Origin: Bacilli bacterium
GTDB taxonomy: Bacteria > Bacillota_I > Bacilli_A > RF39 > UBA660
DNA: 12,289 bases
Direction of reading: 5' to 3'
Assembly (NCBI GenBank): GCA_900751815.1
Contig: CAADST010000055.1
Span: forward strand, 1-12,289
How positions within the stretch are numbered: the stretch's first letter is position 1; the number at the start of each line of letters is the position of its first letter. The notes under the pieces are model-generated. The model was not told the origin of the DNA, did no database searches, and saw only the letters and a program-made list of their open reading frames with translations. Position numbers and translations under genes: made by a program. This document shows, in pieces, positions 1 to 5,558 of the stretch.

Positions 1-544
1 TATTAGTTAATTCCACCATATCATTTTCATCAAGTTCGATATCATCTTTAACACCTTTTTCAGTCTTTAATTCATCAATAATACTTTCAAATTTGCTTTT
101 TGAGTAACCCATAACTACATCAGCAAACATTTGAATAAATCTTCTATATGAATCATAAACAAATCTCTTATTATTAATTTTTTCAGCAAAAGATGCTGCT
201 ATTTCATCATTTAAACCAAGATTTAGTACTGTATCCATCATACCAGGCATACTAGCTCTAGCACCACTTCTAACACTAACTAAAAGTGGATTTTCTAAAT
301 CTCCAAATTTTTTTCCAGTAACACTCTCTAATTTTTCTAAATTAGTTTTAATTTCTTCTATGATAGAATCAGCAAGTACCTTTCCATCATCATAGTATTT
401 GTTACAAGCTTCAGTTGTAACTGTAAAACCTCTAGGTACAGGCAAACCAATATTAGTCATTTCAGCAAGATTGGCACCCTTACCCCCTAGAAGATTTCTC
501 ATATCTTTGTTTCCTTCATTAAACAAATACACATATTTTTCCAT
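1..544 (-). CDS. ppdK: Pyruvate, phosphate dikinase, N-terminal part (gene runs off the left edge)
   Basis: Cytoplasmic enzyme interconverting pyruvate + ATP + phosphate with phosphoenolpyruvate + AMP + diphosphate. The 181 visible residues are the beginning of the nucleotide-binding domain: a start of the type MEKYVYLFNEG, the glycine-rich GGKGANLAEMT segment at about residues 20-30, GLPVPRGFTVTTEAC at about 33-47, and VRSGARASMPGMMDTVLNLG at about 91-110, which is highly characteristic of PPDK. The family is about 870-900 residues long, so roughly four fifths lies beyond the window. The ATG at 544-542 is chosen because the family begins here and a GGAGGGAAG ribosome site sits at 547-555. 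A promoter (563-592) lies directly upstream and overlaps the terminator of the abiE operon. No damage is seen. Identity is secure; whether it runs towards PEP or pyruvate in this organism cannot be told. Confidence 0.95.
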   Translation of the reverse strand, partial: MEKYVYLFNEGNKDMRNLLGGKGANLAEMTNIGLPVPRGFTVTTEACNKYYDDGKVLADSIIEEIKTNLEKLESVTGKKFGDLENPLLVSVRSGARASMPGMMDTVLNLGLNDEIAASFAEKINNKRFVYDSYRRFIQMFADVVMGYSKSKFESIIDELKTEKGVKDDIELDENDMVELTN

Positions 545-562
545 AACTTCCCTCCATCATCT

Positions 563-592
563 ATTCTAACATAAGTAAAAAAAAAATATCAA
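563..592 (-). promoter_or_regulatory. Candidate sigma-A promoter of ppdK
   Basis: Reading on the minus strand: TTGATA (592-587), 18-base spacer, TAGAAT (568-563) preceded by TGT (extended -10 form). The -35 box is made from one arm of the abiEii terminator hairpin, so terminator and promoter are nested. The ppdK ribosome site begins about 8 bases after the -10 box, so the leader would be very short. Confidence 0.45.
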
Positions 593-606
593 GACTATTC
601 TTGATA
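577..606 (-). terminator. Intrinsic terminator of the abiE operon
   Basis: Arms TATCAAGA (587-594) and TCTTGATA (599-606) with loop CTAT, followed on the minus strand by ten U (586-577). It lies 18 bases after the abiEii stop. Nearly the same hairpin is used after the pilin gene (4598-4621), and a third copy is split by the IS region. Confidence 0.85.
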
Positions 607-624
607 AAATAAAACCTAATTAAT

Positions 625-1470
625 TTAATTATTTAAATTTAGTTCTTTTATAATATCTTTTACCAAAAGCAATATTTGATTTAAATTTATATTTCTTGCA
701 TAACTATATTTTTTAGAGTATCTTTCCCACAATAATTTTATTTTTTCACTTTCTAAAATTGACTCAATAATTATTTCATAGTCTTTAAAATATTCAAGTG
801 ATTCTCTTTTAACAAAAGTATTATACATTGCTTTTGTTAAAACTTTTTTATTTATATCATTTTTTAATTTAGTTAAAAAAATATAAACATCATAATAATC
901 CTTCATTCTACTATTATATTTTCCTCGTCTTAAAATTGTTTCGATTTTCTCTGATAATATTGTTTCGATATTATAACTATTAATTAAAATGCTTCTATTT
1001 TCAAATAATAGAGGATAGTTATATTTCAATTCTTTTGGAGTTATTTCATCACCAGTTGATATATCAATTTCTAAATTAACTTTTGTATTATTTACTCTAC
1101 CAATAATATGATATTTATTTCCTCCATATTCATCTTCTTGTCTTATATCAGTGATATTTACAATATCAAATTTAATACCATCATTTAAATCAATAGTTAA
1201 TATTTCATTTAAAATATTCACCATTTTACTTTTCGAAATATCTACACCAGTAATAGTAGTATCCATGTCCTTTGTAGTTCTATTTTCTATACCAAACAAT
1301 GCAGAAAGTAATAGTCCTCCTTTTAATATAAAGTTATCTTGATAATCAGAAATAGAAATTCTTTCCAATATTCTTTCAAACATAAATCTTTGCAATACTT
1401 CATAATGATCAATTTTATATTTTTTCTCTATTTCCTTTATTTTTGTGAAAAAACTATCACCTTCTACCAT
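625..1470 (-). CDS. abiEii: AbiEii/AbiGii-type nucleotidyltransferase toxin
   Basis: Toxin of the AbiE type IV toxin-antitoxin/abortive infection system: a DNA polymerase beta-like nucleotidyltransferase. Studied members of this family (for example the MenT proteins) add nucleotides to tRNA; the target here is not known. In the 281 residues I see the FILKGG motif (47-52) and KDMDTT (67-72), forming the GG...DxD nucleotidyltransferase signature; a third acidic position in LEIDIS (133-138, D136); and the family C-terminal motif KIETILRRGKYNSRMKDYYDVY (about 175-196), with K175, R188, K190, D191 and D194. Length is usual. The ATG at 1470 overlaps the end of abiEi by 7 bases and is preceded by GGAGGTGATG inside abiEi, so translation is probably coupled. 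All key motifs are present, so it should be active. Confidence 0.93.
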   Translation of the reverse strand: MVEGDSFFTKIKEIEKKYKIDHYEVLQRFMFERILERISISDYQDNFILKGGLLLSALFGIENRTTKDMDTTITGVDISKSKMVNILNEILTIDLNDGIKFDIVNITDIRQEDEYGGNKYHIIGRVNNTKVNLEIDISTGDEITPKELKYNYPLLFENRSILINSYNIETILSEKIETILRRGKYNSRMKDYYDVYIFLTKLKNDINKKVLTKAMYNTFVKRESLEYFKDYEIIIESILESEKIKLLWERYSKKYSYARNINLNQILLLVKDIIKELNLNN

Positions 1471-2051
1471 TTCATCATCACCTCCACTATTGTATTAATT
1501 TTTTCATATACATTAAATATTTTGGCATATTTTAATAATAAATCAATATTTCTATCTTTACTATGGAAATAATAATCTAATATTCTATTTTGAAGTTCTA
1601 AATCAAATTCATCTTTGATTCTATACATATCACAGATACATCTTTCCGCATTATATATTCTAATTTTATTACCTGCTGGACTAAATACATCAATAATACC
1701 AATATCATAGTATTTCTGTGATACATAATGAATATTGTAGTTACCTCTCACTCTTTTTCCTTTTAAAACACTAATATCTATTTTATCCGGTGTTCTATTT
1801 GTAAGATTCAAAATAAAAAATGCCGTATTAAAAGAATATATTACATGAGGATATTTTTTTTGCAAAATATAATATGGATCTTCTAATAAAGAATTTTCTA
1901 TATATATACCATGACTTACTTTTCTAATTAATCCACTTTTTATATATTTAGGAATTAAATGCCTACCAATGCCCAAAGAAATAAATTCAGCTGTCGTTAT
2001 ATAACCATTATGTTGTTTTAAAAATTTTTTAACTTTATCTTCATTATCCAT
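1464..2051 (-). CDS. abiEi: AbiEi-type antitoxin / transcriptional repressor
   Basis: Antitoxin of the AbiE pair, 195 residues. The N-terminal part (about 5-52, VKKFLKQHNGYITTAEF... GLIRKVSHGIYI) is the winged helix-turn-helix of AbiEi proteins, ending in the usual basic turn followed by GIYI. The rest corresponds to the AbiEi antitoxin domain. In studied systems AbiEi represses its own promoter by binding inverted repeats and blocks the toxin without forming a stable complex (type IV). It is the first gene of a two-gene operon with abiEii. The ATG at 2051 is 3 bases downstream of AGGGTGAT. A near-consensus promoter with a palindrome in its spacer lies at 2079-2107. No damage seen. Confidence 0.9.
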   Translation of the reverse strand: MDNEDKVKKFLKQHNGYITTAEFISLGIGRHLIPKYIKSGLIRKVSHGIYIENSLLEDPYYILQKKYPHVIYSFNTAFFILNLTNRTPDKIDISVLKGKRVRGNYNIHYVSQKYYDIGIIDVFSPAGNKIRIYNAERCICDMYRIKDEFDLELQNRILDYYFHSKDRNIDLLLKYAKIFNVYEKINTIVEVMMKW

Positions 2052-2078
2052 CTTATCACCCTTTACATTTGTACATAC

Positions 2079-2107
2079 ATTATATCATTTTGTTGAACAA
2101 TTGTAAA
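2079..2107 (-). promoter_or_regulatory. Promoter of the abiEi-abiEii operon
   Basis: Minus strand TTTACA (2107-2102), 17-base spacer, TATAAT (2084-2079), about 28 bases upstream of the abiEi start. This is the best consensus promoter in the window. The spacer contains an 11-base palindrome (2090-2100). Confidence 0.75.
2090..2100. promoter_or_regulatory. Candidate AbiEi operator
   Basis: TTGTTGAACAA is a palindrome with 5-base arms around one central base, lying between the -35 and -10 boxes of the abiE promoter. AbiEi repressors act by binding inverted repeats in their promoter, so a site at this position would block RNA polymerase. Assignment is by position only. Confidence 0.4.
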
Positions 2108-2120
2108 CATAAATATTTAA

Positions 2121-2137
2121 AAAATATCAAGACTACT
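2121..2137 (-). terminator. Distal half of a split intrinsic terminator
   Basis: AATATCAAGACTACT equals the distal arm, loop and U-tract side of the terminator at 4598-4621, but the partner arm is missing here and the IS starts at 2138. The missing arm TTCTTGATA is found at 3628-3636, beyond the IS and the structured block. Before insertion this would have terminated the Rpn gene. Confidence 0.7.
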
Positions 2138-2151
2138 TGTAGGTTTGTCAA
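2123..2151 (-). promoter_or_regulatory. Possible outward hybrid promoter from the left IS end
   Basis: The terminal repeat contains TTGACA on the minus strand (2151-2146). Seventeen bases further out is GATATT (2128-2123), four of six matches to a -10 box. It would fire from the IS towards abiE, in addition to the native promoter. Confidence 0.25.
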
Positions 2152-3177
2152 ACATAAGTGACAGAGTCACGACAAACCAACTATAGATTATTTTAACTTG
2201 TTAAAATAATCACGAAGCAATTCAATTGGAGATTTCCAATTAAGAGGTTGCATAGGGAAATTGTTATATTCTCTCAAGTATACTTGCAACTGTTTATTGG
2301 CATCTTCAATTGAATAAAAGCGGTGAGTAGAATAAAACCGTTCATTATCTTTCCGATGACTTCTTTCAGCCTTACCATTATGTTTAGGTGTATAAGGTTT
2401 AATTAAGTCATGACGGATACCCGCTTTGGCTAGGCCATGTTCAAATATTGTAAGATTATTTTCATCTTTAGCAATTAACCGTTTGGTGAATTCTAGTCCA
2501 TTATCGGTTCTTACAGTATAAATTTTAAACGGAAATCTTTTTATTACTTCTAATAAGAATTTATAGGAAGTATATGTAGATTTCTCTCCGTAAATTTGTA
2601 AGTAACGATATCTAGAATATTCATCAATTGCGGTGTATTGATATAATTTGAACTGGCCTATGATACATTTAGATGGAACGATTTTAACATCTATCTGTAT
2701 TCGTTCTCCAGGAAAAGTCATTTGAATATAAGGTTTGGTTTTGTGTTTTCTTTTTTTATTTTTATCATGAAATTTTAAGTTAAGTTTTTTCATTTGAGTA
2801 TATAAACTAGATATAGATCTAGTATATCCTCTATGTTTTAACTTAACCCAAAACACAACCAAACCAGTATCAACATTTTTCTTAAACATATCTTTGATAA
2901 GTTTTATTTCATCTTGAGTATGTTGATTAGGATGACTTTTCGGTTTACAACTATAATCTACTAGAGAACGAATATCACCATTATATCTCTTAAGATAGCG
3001 ATAGATGTTTTGTCTACATGTATTGTATCTACGAGCTGCTTTTGTTACGCCGTATTTATCGGCGTATTTAATGAGAGACAATCTGTATCTCATTTGCTGA
3101 GTAATTTTTGGTTTACTCATCTAGGTTTATCACATCCTTTCCAAAAATTTAGTTGGATTTGGTTTGACAAACCTACA
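2138..3177 (-). mobile_element. Complete insertion sequence with a DDE transposase (IS481-like)
   Basis: A 1040-bp element bounded by perfect 16-bp inverted repeats, TGTAGGTTTGTCAAAC (2138-2153) and its complement (3162-3177), enclosing one transposase gene. The left end folds further: GGTTTGTC (2142-2149) pairs with GACAAACC (2171-2178) around GTGAC-AGA-GTCAC (2158-2170). No clear target duplication flanks it: left flank GACTACT, right flank CTGTGC. The left 26 bases recur with one mismatch in a small hairpin at 3533-3581. Family assignment is from the transposase and size only. Confidence 0.85.
2188..3120 (-). CDS. DDE-type transposase (IS481-like, rve integrase core)
   Basis: Cuts and joins the ends of the surrounding IS. 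The 310 residues start with a basic helix-turn-helix region (about 8-45, TQQMRYRLSLIKYADKYGV followed by TKAARRYNTCRQNIYRYLKR), then a second helical segment (about 62-110), then the RNase H-fold catalytic core. The DDE residues are D144 (in RIQIDVKIVP), D206 (VRTDNGLEFT) and E252 (HNGKAERSHR), with 45 residues between the second D and E. The N-terminal helix-turn-helix plus a single uninterrupted frame favours IS481 over IS3, whose transposase is usually made by frameshifting. The ATG at 3120 gives the family N-terminus; the nearest ribosome-like site (AAGGAT) is about 13 bases away, so translation may be weak. No frameshift or stop, so it is probably functional. Confidence 0.92.
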   Translation of the reverse strand: MSKPKITQQMRYRLSLIKYADKYGVTKAARRYNTCRQNIYRYLKRYNGDIRSLVDYSCKPKSHPNQHTQDEIKLIKDMFKKNVDTGLVVFWVKLKHRGYTRSISSLYTQMKKLNLKFHDKNKKRKHKTKPYIQMTFPGERIQIDVKIVPSKCIIGQFKLYQYTAIDEYSRYRYLQIYGEKSTYTSYKFLLEVIKRFPFKIYTVRTDNGLEFTKRLIAKDENNLTIFEHGLAKAGIRHDLIKPYTPKHNGKAERSHRKDNERFYSTHRFYSIEDANKQLQVYLREYNNFPMQPLNWKSPIELLRDYFNKLK

Positions 3178-3322
3178 CTGTGCAGTTATGTAAAAATAGA
3201 TTGTAACTTTTATGCCGAGAAAACATTAAAATTTTAGGGATAATGTGGTAGGCTGACTATAGCTTTAGCTATTTATTGCTGACTCTCAGCCTTATTACCG
3301 CATTATCGGTTCATGAAATTTT

Positions 3323-3349
3323 AATGGCAAATTGGAATAAATGTTACAT
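3323..3349 (+). repeat. 27-bp direct repeat, copy 1
   Basis: Identical to 3582-3608. This copy supplies the 5' side of arm B, so either copy could pair with 3375-3388. Confidence 0.85.
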
Positions 3350-3532
3350 GTATGTTTCCAATAGATCCGTGACATATTCCAATTTGCCGTAAAATATCAG
3401 GAACCCAGGTTGTGATTAGATTGCAGAAAGGCAGTAACAATACTGCAAATCACAAAAAAGTGTATCACAACCTGCCTAATATTTTACGTTTTCTCGGCAT
3501 ATAGTCACTTTATAAGGTATTGAAACATACAG

Positions 3533-3581
3533 TGTAGGTTTGCCAATCATATAGTTGTCACATATGTTTGACAAACCTACA
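3533..3581. mobile_element. 49-bp mini-element made of IS ends (hairpin)
   Basis: Bounded by TGTAGGTTTG (3533-3542) and GTTTGACAAACCTACA (3566-3581). Read on the minus strand, its first 26 bases match the left end of the neighbouring IS with a single mismatch, and its far end is an imperfect copy of the same terminal repeat. It looks like an internally deleted derivative reduced to the two ends. It forms a stem of about 18 pairs. Confidence 0.65.
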
Positions 3582-3608
3582 AATGGCAAATTGGAATAAA
3601 TGTTACAT
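3582..3608 (+). repeat. 27-bp direct repeat, copy 2
   Basis: Identical to 3323-3349. It follows the mini-element, and its last bases take part in the closing stem (3602-3614). Confidence 0.85.
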
Positions 3609-3627
3609 ATCTATTATAACTGCACAA

Positions 3628-3640
3628 TTCTTGATAAAAT
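3628..3640 (-). terminator. Proximal half of the split terminator of the Rpn gene
   Basis: TTCTTGATAAAAT lies just after the Rpn-gene stop and equals the proximal arm of the terminators at 587-606 and 4598-4621. Its partner arm is at 2121-2137, about 1.49 kb away. The hairpin is therefore disrupted unless the whole insertion is looped out. Confidence 0.7.
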
Positions 3641-3642
3641 AA

Positions 3643-3885
3643 TTACTTATTATTTTTTCTTAATTTTTCAATTTCTTTTATTGATAAATTAGTTGTTTGA
3701 TTAATAATTTCATTAGATAAACCTAAATCTATCATCTTCTTAGCAATTGTTCTTTTTTGATTTTTCCTTCCATTTTTTTCTCCTTCTTCTCTTGCACATT
3801 CTACATCATAATCATAATGTGAACCAAAGCCTTTATTTGATTCATCCGCTAAATAAGATTTAATAAATTCTAATGCTTGTTCCAT
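3643..3885 (-). CDS. C-terminal part of an Rpn-family nuclease; possible separately translated short form
   Basis: The 80 residues match the usual C-terminus of Rpn-family proteins: MEQALEFIKSYLADES, then FGSHYDYDVECAREEGEKNG, then a C-terminal helix pair ending KEIEKLRKNNK. In an intact gene this would be fused to the upstream part (3870-4484); the two overlap out of frame by 16 bases. It has its own start, an ATG at 3885 preceded by AAAGGAGGGG (3895-3904), so it can be translated alone. In E. coli, Rpn genes are reported to make a C-terminal short protein from an internal start that inhibits the full-length nuclease; by analogy this could be such an antitoxin. It may instead be only the tail of a broken gene. 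Confidence 0.75.
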   Translation of the reverse strand: MEQALEFIKSYLADESNKGFGSHYDYDVECAREEGEKNGRKNQKRTIAKKMIDLGLSNEIINQTTNLSIKEIEKLRKNNK

Positions 3886-4484
3886 AAATATATTCCCCTC
3901 CTTTGCTTTTTCTCTAATTCACTCATTTTTATACTCCCCATAAAATCTAGTATTTGTATTAACCTATCACTTTTATTATAATTTTTAGTTTCGTATTTGT
4001 CAACTTTTATAACTATCATTTGCTTGTATTCATTAATATTTCTAAAAGGTTCTTTTAAAATTTCTAAATCTAATATTCCATATTTCTTTATTACATTACT
4101 ATTAGTTGCCTTTTTGGGAACAAAATTTATACATATAATTCTTTTTTTATTATTATATTTATTACCCTTTTTATAATTATCAGATGATACTCTATCTAAA
4201 TATGCTTCACTTTTTTTATATTCTCTTAATCCAAAAGTTGTATATGCTTCTAATAAAATTATATCTCCAGTATCAGTTGTTACAAATAAATCATTATAAA
4301 AATCTTTTGTATTTATATTGTCAGCCATTAATATATGTTCTACATTGCATGCAACATGTCCATATTTTAAATCTATATTTAAATAATCATTAATCGCATT
4401 TATTAAATACTTTGCCATTTCTTCATGTTTAAAAACATATTTAAATATTTGATCTTGTAATAAAATTGAATTACTATTTTTCAT
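3870..4484 (-). CDS. Rpn-family PD-(D/E)XK nuclease / putative transposase, N-terminal part, frame-shifted
   Basis: Rpn (recombination-promoting nuclease, YhgA-like) proteins are DNA nucleases linked to recombination and anti-phage defence. The catalytic domain is visible: LLQDQIFKYVFKHEEMAKYLIN (about 8-29), then the PD-(D/E)XK core with D65 (FYNDLFV) and E79 (IILLEAYTTF), then KKSEAYLDRVSSD. The residue two after E79 is Tyr rather than the usual Gln or Lys, which may affect catalysis. The frame ends in SELEKKQRRGIYLW; a -1 shift at the A5 run (3907-3911) restores the family sequence KAKEGNIFMEQA and joins the downstream part, giving 280 residues. A one-base deletion is the simplest cause; slippage cannot be excluded. 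The ATG at 4484 is used because of GAGGT just upstream; the open frame 24 codons further up has no family match. Confidence 0.8.
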   Translation of the reverse strand: MKNSNSILLQDQIFKYVFKHEEMAKYLINAINDYLNIDLKYGHVACNVEHILMADNINTKDFYNDLFVTTDTGDIILLEAYTTFGLREYKKSEAYLDRVSSDNYKKGNKYNNKKRIICINFVPKKATNSNVIKKYGILDLEILKEPFRNINEYKQMIVIKVDKYETKNYNKSDRLIQILDFMGSIKMSELEKKQRRGIYLWNKH

Positions 4485-4592
4485 ATTTACCTCATTTCTA
4501 ATGTTTTTTATCCTAACAGGAAAATATTTTTTTATCAAGAGCAAAAAATGTCGCATTTTAACTTTTTTTGTTTAATTTACTTTATTTTTAGC

Positions 4593-4621
4593 AAAAAAAT
4601 ATCAAGACTACTCTTGATATT
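4593..4621 (-). terminator. Intrinsic terminator of the ruvA-pilin unit
   Basis: Arms AATATCAAGA (4598-4607) and TCTTGATATT (4612-4621), loop CTAC, then a U-tract on the minus strand. The pilin stop codon TAG (4610-4608) is in the loop. Confidence 0.85.
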
Positions 4622-4994
4622 CTGCATATACTCTATTATTTTCTAAATATATATATACTTTCTTATTATTTACTATATCTCCATTAGTATTATTAGTTAT
4701 TATTTCAATACCTTCATCATTTTCTTCATCAGTATTAACATAATTACTTTTAATTAAAAATTCTACATCTACTTCTAAACAATTATTTATTTCATTACAT
4801 GTACCATTTAATTTATTTAAATTATCTTGACCATATTTTATAGCTCCAGTTTCTATTTCTTCAACTTTTGTTTCCCATAAATTTTTTTCTATATTATTTT
4901 TAACCGCTGTAATACCCGCATAGCCAATAGTTGATATTATTACTATCAATACTAATACCGCCATTAATTCTACTAATGTAAACCCTTTTTTCAT
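4608..4994 (-). CDS. Type IV pilin-like protein with prepilin N-terminus
   Basis: Small surface or secretion pseudopilin, 128 residues from the ATG at 4994. It begins MKKG|FTLVELMAVLVLIVIISTIGY: a short basic leader, a prepilin peptidase cleavage site after Gly4, Glu at position 5 of the mature protein, and a hydrophobic helix of about 20 residues that anchors it and drives assembly. The rest is a small polar domain with two Cys in GTCNEINNC, possibly a disulphide. It resembles ComGC/GspG-type minor or major pilins, but no assembly ATPase or prepilin peptidase is in the window, so its system is unknown. It starts directly after the ruvA stop; an in-frame GTG at 5000 is an alternative start two codons earlier. 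The AGGTGG sequence overlapping the ruvA stop is the likely ribosome site. Confidence 0.85.
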   Translation of the reverse strand: MKKGFTLVELMAVLVLIVIISTIGYAGITAVKNNIEKNLWETKVEEIETGAIKYGQDNLNKLNGTCNEINNCLEVDVEFLIKSNYVNTDEENDEGIEIITNNTNGDIVNNKKVYIYLENNRVYAEYQE

Positions 4995-5000
4995 ATCCAC

Positions 5001-5558
5001 CTACTTTAGTAATAATTTTAATGCTTCTTTAACTTGTTCTTCTAATGTATTACTTTTATCTATCATACCTATTACTTTTTTAATTTCACTTGTTTTATAT
5101 CCTAAAGCTACTAATGTATCTATCAAATCTTCTGTTTCATCACTTTCTATTTCTTCATTTACTTCAATATTTATTTTACCCTTTAAATCAAGTATTATTT
5201 GCCGTGCTAGTTTATCTCCTATTTTAGGAAATTTAGTTAAATATAATATATTTTCTCTATTTATAGCATCTACTATACCTGAAATAGATCCCGTTGCAAG
5301 TATTGGTAAAGCAAGTTTTGCACCAAGACCTTTAACACTTATTAACTTAAGAAATAATTCATATTCTTCTTTAGTTTTAAAACCATACAAACTATATTCA
5401 TCTTCACTTATTTTATTATATAAATATACTTTATATTCACAACCAATACTATAACTAAATGGATTAGCAACATATATTAAATATCCTATATTATTACATT
5501 CAATTACTATATTATTACTATTAATCTCACTTACTTTACCTATTATATAACTATACAT
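5001..5558 (-). CDS. ruvA: Holliday junction branch migration protein RuvA
   Basis: Binds four-way DNA junctions and loads the RuvB motor for branch migration in recombinational repair. The 185 residues show the full layout: N-terminal OB domain (about 1-63) with the acidic segment SEDEYSLYGF (51-60) that fits the acidic pin, then two helix-hairpin-helix motifs, LISVKGLGAKLALPIL (about 72-87) and FPKIGDKLARQIILDLKGK (about 110-128), then a variable acidic linker and a C-terminal RuvB-binding domain (about 140-185). Length is normal. The ATG at 5558 follows GGGAGGTT closely. RuvB usually follows but is absent; a pilin gene follows instead with no gap. Upstream is a 348-base non-coding stretch. 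Confidence 0.96.
   Translation of the reverse strand: MYSYIIGKVSEINSNNIVIECNNIGYLIYVANPFSYSIGCEYKVYLYNKISEDEYSLYGFKTKEEYELFLKLISVKGLGAKLALPILATGSISGIVDAINRENILYLTKFPKIGDKLARQIILDLKGKINIEVNEEIESDETEDLIDTLVALGYKTSEIKKVIGMIDKSNTLEEQVKEALKLLLK

Larger units (their letters stand above)
3179..3626. other. Large multibranched inverted-repeat structure (candidate structured RNA or folding mobile DNA)
   Basis: No convincing gene here; instead nested inverted repeats fill the block. Closing stem: TGTGCAGTTAT (3179-3189) with ATAACTGCACA (3616-3626), continued by 3196-3207 with 3602-3614. Inside, TATGCCGAGAAAAC (3211-3224) pairs with 3488-3501. That stem encloses three arms that abut with no unpaired base. 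Arm A, 3225-3325: stems 3225-3234/3316-3325, 3239-3250/3296-3307, 3251-3256/3286-3291, 3259-3263/3268-3272. Arm B, 3326-3388: 14-bp stem 3326-3339/3375-3388, then 3342-3347/3369-3374. Arm C, 3389-3487: 3389-3397/3479-3487, 3406-3416/3464-3474, 3421-3426/3443-3448. A fourth hairpin (3533-3581) lies outside the junction. The same pairing is possible as RNA or as single-stranded DNA; sense and function are unknown. Confidence 0.6.

Noticed and set aside
3010..3237. Plus-strand frame across the right IS end
   Set aside because: Antisense to the transposase, with no ribosome site or family match.
2138..3581. A single larger transposon from the left IS end to the far end of the mini-hairpin
   Set aside because: The terminal repeats would fit (25 of 26 bases), but the perfect pair at 2138 and 3162-3177 already bounds the transposase, and the split terminator reaches further right to 3628.
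3179..3626. Group II intron or CRISPR-like array
   Set aside because: No domain V-like hairpin, no intron-encoded protein and no regular repeat-spacer period. The repeats are inverted and nested.
3870..4484. Firm call of programmed -1 frameshifting in the Rpn gene
   Set aside because: Only an A5 run is present. There is no strong heptamer pairing or upstream stimulator, so a simple one-base deletion is at least as likely.
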